Of a stretch of DNA of 5,250 bases, positions 1-5,250 are shown in pieces. This DNA comes from Bacteroidia bacterium. Lineage in GTDB: Bacteria; Bacteroidota; Bacteroidia; Flavobacteriales; Flavobacteriaceae. Numbering within the stretch: position 1 is the stretch's first letter; every line of letters starts with the position of its first letter. The position numbers were made by a program, and so were the translations under genes. The stretch spans positions 1-5,250 of the forward strand of contig JAHHLF010000231.1 of NCBI GenBank assembly GCA_018679315.1, given 5' to 3'. The notes under the pieces were generated by a model. That model was not told the DNA's origin, made no database searches, and saw only the letters and a program-made list of their open reading frames with translations.

Positions 1-61
1 CTGTCTTTTTCGGAGTTAGGAGGGAAGTACCCTGAATTTTTTCATCTATTAGCTTTCCCAT
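1..61 (-). CDS. N-terminal fragment of an unidentified leftward gene
   Basis: Reading leftward from the ATG at 61-59, the frame stays open to the window edge for 20 complete codons and begins MGKLIDEKIQ. The other two leftward frames that start nearby both hit a stop before the edge. The start lies about 30 bases downstream of a good leftward Bacteroidota-type promoter box (96-103), giving a short leader of normal size, and this is the main reason for believing the gene. The fragment is hydrophilic and lysine-rich with no signal peptide, so a cytoplasmic protein is likely. I do not recognise the family from 20 residues. A competing explanation is a rightward open frame over the same bases (1-165), which I judge less likely because it has no start in the window and an unremarkable composition. 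Confidence 0.5.
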   Translation of the reverse strand, partial: MGKLIDEKIQGTSLLTPKKT

Positions 62-77
62 GCAGCATTTATTTCCG

Positions 78-104
78 GTATCTTTACCAGGGTTGCAAAG
101 ATAC
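78..104. repeat. 8-bp inverted repeat over the divergent promoter
   Basis: GTATCTTT (78-85) and AAAGATAC (97-104) are perfect inverted copies separated by 11 bases. The right arm contains most of the leftward -7 box. The left arm forms a near-match -7 box facing right (TATCTTTA, 79-86). The dyad is the right size for a dimeric regulator's operator, but it may simply be two promoter boxes facing each other or chance in AT-rich DNA. Confidence 0.35.
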
Positions 105-127
105 ATCGAAATTTATGAATCTGACAA
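96..127 (-). promoter_or_regulatory. Leftward Bacteroidota-type promoter
   Basis: On the minus strand the -7 box TATCTTTG (103-96) matches the Bacteroidota consensus TAnnTTTG exactly. A TTG (127-125) lies 21 bases upstream, within the 17-23 base spacing reported for Flavobacterium promoters. Transcription would begin near position 90 and reach the leftward ATG at 61 after a leader of about 28 bases. The box is seen directly; promoter activity is inferred. Confidence 0.55.
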
Positions 128-200
128 TATGGCAGGTACTTAAATTCATGTTAAACGCAACCTGACTAGTCCTTTGCCATCCTATGTGTACGAACGCCCC

Positions 201-214
201 AAAATAAAAATAAA
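201..214 (+). promoter_or_regulatory. A-rich translation initiation leader of the lipoprotein gene
   Basis: The 14 bases before the ATG at 215 are AAAATAAAAATAAA, with no Shine-Dalgarno sequence. An unstructured A-rich leader is typical of translation starts in Bacteroidota and supports this start codon. I could not find a convincing rightward -7/-33 promoter pair for this gene between 105 and 200. Confidence 0.4.
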
Positions 215-1453
215 ATGAAAAAAATTGCTTTTGTACTAACTCTGTGCATGGGTGTAGTGCTGTCTTCATGTAACAATGACGAACAAGATGGAGAATTTGC
301 CGATTATCTTGTTGCCCGCCCTTTAACGATGTCCGTATTAGAATTTAAGAACAGTGTAGATATTGTTCCGCCAGTTCCAATTGATGAGTCCGGAAAGATC
401 TATGCGTATGAGGATCTGATCTTTGTGAATGATAAGTATAAAGGAGTACATGTGATAGATAATTCAAATCCGGCCAGTCCGCAGAAGATATCGTTTATAA
501 AAATCGCCGGGAATGTAGATATATCTGTCAAGGATAATTTCCTCTATGCCGATAGTCTTACCGATCTAATCGTGCTGGACATTTCTGACCTGGATAATAT
601 TCAGATCGTGAACCGACTTGAAGATGTTTTAAGGGATAATGTAGTTTGGCCAGCAGAAGCCCAGATCTTTGAATGGGAAAACATTGATTATGAAAATGAG
701 ATCCTTATTGGTTGGGAAGTGGTAAGTGAGCGCAGGCGGGTTGAAGAGGTTGAACAGCGTTTTAATGACCTTGCTTTAGCAGAAGCAAATGATGCAGGAA
801 ATACAGGACAGGGAGGCTCGCTAGCCAGATTTAAAATAGTAGGTGACTATCTATACGCCGTAGACAGCCATACTATTAATGTATTTGGTATCGCCGACCT
901 GGCAAACCCGGAAGACCTGGATGATGTCTATGCCGGTTTTGATATTGAGACCATTTTTAATCGCGGGGAACATTTATTCCTGGGAAGTATGCGAGGCATG
1001 TACATTTATGATATTACTTCTCCGGCTTCGCCCACTTTCGTTTCCGAATTTCAACACGGTACTGCCTGCGACCCGGTCGTAGTTGATGGAGATTATGCCT
1101 ACGTGACCCTTAGAGGTGGGAATAACTGTGGTGCTTTGGAAAGCGGATTATTTATCGTCGATATTAGTAGTATTACTGCCCCAGAGCTAAAAACGAGTTA
1201 TCCGATGGATGAACCTTATGGACTTGGTGTAAAAGACGAAATGCTATTTGTTTGCGACGGCGCCTCCGGATTGAAGGTCTATGATAAGACCAATATAGAC
1301 GACCTGGTTTTGCTGGATCATTTTGAAAACATTATCACTTTTGATGTGATCCCCTTGCAGGATCACTTGTTAATGGTAGGTGATGATGTGCTCTACCAAT
1401 ACGAATATTTACAGTCCGGGATCAACCTGCTCAGCAGCTTGGATCTGGATTGA
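215..1453 (+). CDS. LVIVD-repeat beta-propeller lipoprotein
   Basis: This 412-residue protein starts with a lysine-initiated hydrophobic signal peptide ending in the lipobox L16-S-S-C19, so it should be exported, cleaved and lipid-anchored at Cys19. The following N-N-D-E-Q-D stretch is acidic and resembles reported Bacteroidota surface lipoprotein export signals, so display on the cell surface is possible. The body repeats the LVIVD pattern, a hydrophobic strand followed by D-[IV]-[ST] and often a proline, near residues 78-89, 118-128, 222-232, 262-273 and 312-323, with weaker copies near 352 and 391. This suggests a six- or seven-bladed beta-propeller. A charged, probably helical insert lies at about 140-203. 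Cys285, Cys305 and Cys347 could form a disulfide. Such propellers usually bind partners; no catalytic motif is visible and the ligand is unknown. The start is set by the signal peptide and A-rich leader. The gene is transcribed alone, ending at the terminator that follows. Confidence 0.9.
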   Translation: MKKIAFVLTLCMGVVLSSCNNDEQDGEFADYLVARPLTMSVLEFKNSVDIVPPVPIDESGKIYAYEDLIFVNDKYKGVHVIDNSNPASPQKISFIKIAGNVDISVKDNFLYADSLTDLIVLDISDLDNIQIVNRLEDVLRDNVVWPAEAQIFEWENIDYENEILIGWEVVSERRRVEEVEQRFNDLALAEANDAGNTGQGGSLARFKIVGDYLYAVDSHTINVFGIADLANPEDLDDVYAGFDIETIFNRGEHLFLGSMRGMYIYDITSPASPTFVSEFQHGTACDPVVVDGDYAYVTLRGGNNCGALESGLFIVDISSITAPELKTSYPMDEPYGLGVKDEMLFVCDGASGLKVYDKTNIDDLVLLDHFENIITFDVIPLQDHLLMVGDDVLYQYEYLQSGINLLSSLDLD

Positions 1454-1473
1454 ATGTTGTGCTAATTTATTAG

Positions 1474-1505
1474 AAACATCTCTCTTAGGAGGGATGTTTT
1501 TTTTT
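1474..1505 (+). terminator. Intrinsic terminator after the lipoprotein gene
   Basis: AAACATCTCTC (1474-1484) pairs with GAGGGATGTTT (1489-1499) as an 11-bp stem with one G-T wobble, closed by the four-base loop TTAG. A run of nine T residues (1497-1505) covers the end of the stem and continues past it. It lies 21 bases after the lipoprotein stop codon and before the topA promoter box, so it separates the two transcription units. The A-rich left base of the stem and T-rich right end give little bidirectional termination, because no matching A run precedes the stem. Confidence 0.88.
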
Positions 1506-1548
1506 GCGCCTATCTCATCGCCCCGGAAAGCAAATAAAAAAATTCACA

Positions 1549-1556
1549 TACTTTTG
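1549..1556 (+). promoter_or_regulatory. Probable topA promoter, -7 element
   Basis: TACTTTTG matches the Bacteroidota -7 consensus TAnnTTTG exactly and lies just after the upstream terminator. No TTG is found 17-23 bases upstream, so only half of the promoter is supported. Transcription would start around 1561-1564 and leave a leader of only about 11-14 bases before the topA ATG at 1575. Confidence 0.5.
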
Positions 1557-1574
1557 TCCTTCTTAAATATATCC

Positions 1575-4055
1575 ATGTCAAAAAATTTAGTCATAGTTGA
1601 GTCGCCTGCAAAGGCCAAAACAATTGCCCGTTTCCTGGGAAAGGATTATACGGTTGAATCGAGTTTCGGTCATATCGTAGACCTTCCTTCAAAAGAGATC
1701 GGAGTGGATGTGGAGAACGACTTTGAACCTAAATACATTGTAGACAAGGAGAAGAAGGCCATTGTTAAAAAGCTTCAGGATCTGGCAAAAAAAGCGGATA
1801 TGATCTGGCTTGCCAGTGATGAGGACCGGGAAGGAGAGGCTATTTCCTGGCATTTGGCAGAGACGCTCAAACTGGGCAAGGATAAGACAAGGCGCATCGT
1901 CTTTAACTCCATTACCAAGAAGGCCATTCAAAATGCCATTGAGAATCCCAGAGATATAAATTATAATCTGGTTAATGCCCAGCAGGCAAGAAGGGTATTA
2001 GATAGATTGGTGGGATATGAACTATCGCCTGTACTTTGGAAAAAGATCAGGCCGGGACTCTCTGCCGGTCGGGTGCAATCTGTTGCCGTGCGATTGATCG
2101 TAGAGCGCGAACGAGACATTGAGGCATTTACACCTAAAGCATCATACCGTGTCGTTGCAGAATTCCGCACATCGGAAGGAAAGGTGTTTTCTGCCAAATT
2201 GGGAAAAACGTTTGCGGTACAAGAAGAAGCACAAAGCTTTCTGGAGAAAAACATTAATGCAAATTTTTCCATCAAGGCCTTAGAGAAGAAGCCGGCAAAA
2301 AAATCCCCTTCTGCCCCCTTTACGACGTCTACCTTACAGCAAGAGGCTTCCAGAAAACTCTCTTATTCGGTGGCCAGGACTATGCAAGTGGCGCAGCGCC
2401 TGTATGAAGCAGGTTTGATCACGTATATGAGAACAGATAGCGTTAACCTTTCCGGAGAGGCTATAGAATCGGCAAAAAATGCGATCACAGATCTGTATGG
2501 GGGTTCGTACAGCCAGGTGCGCACATATAAAGGAAAATCAAAGGGAGCTCAGGAGGCACATGAGGCTATACGTCCGACAGACATGTTGAGACAATCCCCG
2601 GAAATAGATAGAGATCAGGCAAGACTCTACGAGTTAATATGGAAAAGGACGATTGCCTCACAAATGAGTGATGCCCAATTGGAGCGGACACAAGTTCAGG
2701 TTAGTTGTACTACCCATGATGAAATATTCAATGCTCAGGGTGAAGTGATCAAATTTGATGGCTTCTTAAAAGTGTACTTAGAAGGAAAGGACGAGGAGGA
2801 CGCTACGGAAGAACAGCAGGGCATGCTACCTGCCTTATCGGTTGGTGAAGCGCTGCAGTCAAATTATATACAAGCAACTGAACGATTTACCAGGGCACCG
2901 TATAGATTTACTGAGGCAACCCTGGTTAAGAAATTAGAAGAGCTCGGAATTGGACGTCCGTCTACTTATGCCCCTACAATTTCTACCATCCAGAACAGGG
3001 GGTATGTAGAAAAGGGAACCGTAGAAGGCCATGAGCGAAAATATACCCAACTTCGGTTGGAAGAAGGAACGATCTCTTCCCTTAATTTAAGTGAACAAAT
3101 TGGGTCGGATAAAGGAAAATTGGTGCCGACAGATATTGGGATGATCGTAAATGATTTTCTGGTAGCGCATTTTGCCAATATCCTGGACTATAATTTTACG
3201 GCCCGGGTAGAAAAGGATTTTGATGAGATCGCCGCAGGGGAAGAAGATTGGCAAAAAGTGATGCGTACTTTTTATAAAGATTTCCACCCAACGGTGGTTG
3301 ATGTGGAAGAAAATGCAGAGCGAGCCAGCGGCGAACGCGTATTGGGCGAGGATCCAAAATCTGGACGCCAGGTAGCCGTGCGATTGGGAAGATTCGGACC
3401 CATGGTTCAAATTGGAAAGGTGGATGATGAGGAGAAACCATTATTCGCAAGTTTGTTGCCTGATCAATCCTTAAATACGATCACCTATGATGAGGCCATG
3501 TCCTTATTTGATCTTCCGAGACAGATTGGCACTTATAAAGGCGAAGAGGTTGAGGCCAATGTGGGAAGATATGGTCCTTATGTGCGGTATGGAAAGAAAT
3601 TTGTATCCCTGGATAAAGGAGAAAGTGTATTTGATGTTGATTTAGAACGCGCTCAGGAATTGATTGATGCGAAAGAAAAGGCAGATGCGCCCATAGCTGT
3701 TTATGAGGGGAAAGAAGTAACCAAAGGTAGAGGTAGATTTGGCCCCTTTATTAAATGGGATGGCATGTTTATCAATGTGAACAAAAAGTACGATTTTGAT
3801 AATTTGTCCCAGGCTGATATTGAAGCTCTTGTCGAGTGGAAGAAGCAGAAGGAAATAGAAAAGCTCGTTCAGGAGTGGCCTGAAGAAGGGATCAAAATTG
3901 AGAAGGCCCGTTGGGGAAGGCATACACTGAGTCAGGGAAAGATCAAGGTGGAATTAATGAAGGATGTAGATGCAAAGGCTATGACACTGGAAGAAGCAAA
4001 GGCCCTGATCGAACAAAAGACACCCAAGAAAAAAACAAGAAAGAAAAAAGAGTAA
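1575..4055 (+). CDS. topA: DNA topoisomerase I (type IA)
   Basis: This 826-residue cytoplasmic enzyme relaxes negatively supercoiled DNA by cutting one strand through a covalent tyrosine link and passing the other strand. The N-terminal Toprim domain (about 3-115) has Glu9 in the ESPAKAKTI motif and the metal-binding D82-x-D84-x-E86. The catalytic motif GLITYMRTDS places the nucleophile at Tyr284 with Arg286. EAHEAIRPT (327-335) and GIGRPSTYA (from 458) are further family hallmarks. The C-terminal third has no zinc-finger cysteines; Cys378 is the only cysteine. Instead it has modules marked by GR[FY]GP at 605, 664 and 720 and a degenerate copy near 779, then a lysine-rich tail likely to bind DNA. 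The start at 1575 is chosen because it aligns with the family N-terminus; the frame is open further upstream, but that would overlap the lipoprotein gene and terminator. The next gene follows after nine bases. Confidence 0.97.
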   Translation: MSKNLVIVESPAKAKTIARFLGKDYTVESSFGHIVDLPSKEIGVDVENDFEPKYIVDKEKKAIVKKLQDLAKKADMIWLASDEDREGEAISWHLAETLKLGKDKTRRIVFNSITKKAIQNAIENPRDINYNLVNAQQARRVLDRLVGYELSPVLWKKIRPGLSAGRVQSVAVRLIVERERDIEAFTPKASYRVVAEFRTSEGKVFSAKLGKTFAVQEEAQSFLEKNINANFSIKALEKKPAKKSPSAPFTTSTLQQEASRKLSYSVARTMQVAQRLYEAGLITYMRTDSVNLSGEAIESAKNAITDLYGGSYSQVRTYKGKSKGAQEAHEAIRPTDMLRQSPEIDRDQARLYELIWKRTIASQMSDAQLERTQVQVSCTTHDEIFNAQGEVIKFDGFLKVYLEGKDEEDATEEQQGMLPALSVGEALQSNYIQATERFTRAPYRFTEATLVKKLEELGIGRPSTYAPTISTIQNRGYVEKGTVEGHERKYTQLRLEEGTISSLNLSEQIGSDKGKLVPTDIGMIVNDFLVAHFANILDYNFTARVEKDFDEIAAGEEDWQKVMRTFYKDFHPTVVDVEENAERASGERVLGEDPKSGRQVAVRLGRFGPMVQIGKVDDEEKPLFASLLPDQSLNTITYDEAMSLFDLPRQIGTYKGEEVEANVGRYGPYVRYGKKFVSLDKGESVFDVDLERAQELIDAKEKADAPIAVYEGKEVTKGRGRFGPFIKWDGMFINVNKKYDFDNLSQADIEALVEWKKQKEIEKLVQEWPEEGIKIEKARWGRHTLSQGKIKVELMKDVDAKAMTLEEAKALIEQKTPKKKTRKKKE

Positions 4056-4064
4056 TTTCGCTCT

Positions 4065-5222
4065 ATGGCATTTGATTTCCTGGTTCCTGTGAGTAAAAAA
4101 GTACTGGCTCATTGCGAGCTGCTCCCTCCGCAGGCTATTGGTAATAATATACAGATCCACACGAAAAAAGACGGACTCCCCGTCCTGGCCAATGCTACCT
4201 TTGCCCTTCTGGGTGTGAATGAGTCCCGAAATGCATTTGAAATGAAACCCCAACCCCTTGATATTGGGGGTATTCGCCTCGCATTCTATAAACTCTTCAT
4301 GGGTAATTGGAATGCAACACTGGTAGACCTTGGAGATATCAATGAAGGAGAGACGGTTGAGGACACTTATTTTGTTGTAAAGGAAGTTGTTGCCGGACTC
4401 CTCGAAGAAAAAGTTATACCGATAATAATAGGGGCCACACAGGATATTACCTATTCTACTTACCGGGCCTTTGATGGAATCAGAGACTTGGTAGAATTGG
4501 TGGCTATAGACAGCCGTTTCGATTTTGGTGCTGATGAAGAGCTTATCTCCTCACATTCGTACATGAGTAAGATCATCACTGACAAGCCGAATAACCTTTA
4601 TAATTTTACGAATATTGGCTATCAAGGGTATTACAACGCCCAGGAGGAAGTAGATTTGATGGAGCGCTTATTTTTTGAGGCGTATAGATTAGGGGAAGTT
4701 GCAGCCGATATTACTATGACAGAACCTGTTCTGCGCAATGCCAACCTGATCAGCCTGGATATGCGCGCTATAAAAGGGGCAGAAGTAGGCCTGGAAACCT
4801 CTTTTTCACCCAATGGGTTTGACGGGAAAGAGATCTGTGCAATAGCCCGATACGCGGGTATTAGCGACTATGTAAATGTCTTCGGGATTTATGAATGCGA
4901 AAATAGTCCGCTGGCCTTCCAACTAGTAGCTCAGATCATATGGTATTTTATGGAGGGCCATAACTATAGAGTGCCAGAATTCCCAAGTGAAAAAAATGAC
5001 AATTTCACCAAGTTCAATGTACCTACAGAGACAGAACAGCTAACCTTCTTCAAAAGCGATGTTACAGAACGATGGTGGGTAGAGGTCCCATCTGTCGTCA
5101 GCCTACATACTAAAACCCACTCAAATGCGTTATTACCTTGCACTGAACAAGACTATTTGGACGCATGTAACCAGATCATTCCTGAACGGTGGTTCAAGGC
5201 CTACAAAAAAGGCTTCAATTAA
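4065..5222 (+). CDS. Arginase/formimidoylglutamase-fold protein, metal site degenerate
   Basis: This 385-residue protein resembles ureohydrolases, which use two manganese ions to hydrolyse guanidino or formimino groups (arginase, agmatinase, formimidoylglutamase HutG). The three family landmarks occur in order, but with changes. The GG-D-H region reads GATQD (123-127), with Gln126 where the metal histidine is expected. The D-x-H-x-D region reads DSRFD (149-153), with Arg151 for histidine. The S-x-D-x-D region reads SLDMRAIKG (230-238), with Arg234 for aspartate. By my manual alignment only Asp149, Asp153 and Asp232 of six ligands remain. Residues from about 303 to 385 extend past the usual fold and include TERWW (333-337) and PERWF (373-377). 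There is no signal peptide, so it is cytoplasmic. It starts nine bases after the topA stop in the same frame, without a ribosome binding site, so co-transcription and coupled translation are likely. Automatic annotation would probably say formimidoylglutamase; I would not assign that activity. It could be a pseudoenzyme. Confidence 0.85.
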   Translation: MAFDFLVPVSKKVLAHCELLPPQAIGNNIQIHTKKDGLPVLANATFALLGVNESRNAFEMKPQPLDIGGIRLAFYKLFMGNWNATLVDLGDINEGETVEDTYFVVKEVVAGLLEEKVIPIIIGATQDITYSTYRAFDGIRDLVELVAIDSRFDFGADEELISSHSYMSKIITDKPNNLYNFTNIGYQGYYNAQEEVDLMERLFFEAYRLGEVAADITMTEPVLRNANLISLDMRAIKGAEVGLETSFSPNGFDGKEICAIARYAGISDYVNVFGIYECENSPLAFQLVAQIIWYFMEGHNYRVPEFPSEKNDNFTKFNVPTETEQLTFFKSDVTERWWVEVPSVVSLHTKTHSNALLPCTEQDYLDACNQIIPERWFKAYKKGFN

Positions 5223-5250
5223 TTAAACATTTATTTAAGCGCTAATACTG

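Noticed and set aside
1..165. Rightward open frame of 54 codons ending at TGA 163-165, possible end of an upstream gene
   Set aside because: It has no start in the window, its residues resemble no domain I know, and a run of this length is not rare by chance. The leftward frame with a matching promoter explains the region better.
165..178. TAGTCCTTTG as a rightward promoter box for the lipoprotein gene
   Set aside because: The TA and TTTG parts are separated by four bases instead of two, so it does not match the consensus.
84..269. Leftward 61-codon frame over the lipoprotein start
   Set aside because: It is antisense to the signal peptide region of a clear gene, has no promoter or initiation context, and its residues look like random translation.
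1380..1574. Upstream in-frame extension of topA by 65 codons
   Set aside because: It would overlap the end of the lipoprotein gene, run through the terminator hairpin and add residues unlike any TopA N-terminus; the ATG at 1575 aligns directly with the family start.
3087..3450. Overlapping leftward frames of 84-107 codons inside topA
   Set aside because: These are antisense shadows of a conserved gene; the predicted proteins have no family features.
4029..4049. A7 and A6 runs near the end of topA as possible programmed slippage sites
   Set aside because: They encode the expected lysine-rich tail, the frame ends normally, and slipping would move away from the frame of the next gene, which is already shared with topA.
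5223..5250. Short AT-rich tail after the arginase-like gene
   Set aside because: No hairpin with a T run, no start codon and no promoter box can be supported in these 28 bases.

Overview
The window looks like a chromosomal housekeeping segment from a member of the Bacteroidota, most likely a flavobacterium. Three things point there: the promoter-like boxes match the Bacteroidota TAnnTTTG type, translation starts lack Shine-Dalgarno sequences and one has an A-rich leader, and a type I topoisomerase gene is followed directly by an arginase-fold gene. From memory, the latter pair often lies just upstream of the gliding/type IX secretion gene gldK in Flavobacteriaceae. The genus cannot be fixed from the sequence.

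Layout. Positions 1-61 hold the first 20 codons of an unidentified leftward gene that runs off the window. Positions 62-214 are a divergent intergenic region. It carries a good leftward promoter (-7 box TATCTTTG, with TTG 21 bases upstream) embedded in an 8-bp perfect inverted repeat. Positions 215-1453 encode a secreted lipoprotein made of LVIVD-type beta-propeller repeats. It ends before a strong intrinsic terminator (1474-1505), which closes that unit. A new promoter box at 1549-1556 precedes topA (1575-4055, 826 aa), which has a complete catalytic core and a C-terminal tail of repeated GR[FY]GP modules instead of zinc fingers. Nine bases later, in the same frame, comes an arginase/formimidoylglutamase-fold gene (4065-5222, 385 aa). 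The last 28 bases (5223-5250) contain no recognisable start, terminator or promoter.

How the genes work together. The lipoprotein gene is its own transcription unit. topA and the arginase-fold gene look like one operon, although no shared biochemical pathway is obvious. The most interesting point is that the arginase-like protein keeps the fold's landmarks but appears to have lost three of the six canonical manganese ligands, including both histidines, and carries an extra C-terminal segment of about 80 residues. It may be a pseudoenzyme or an enzyme with a different chemistry, and a label of 'formimidoylglutamase' should not be taken at face value. Nothing in the window looks mobile, phage-derived or CRISPR-related.
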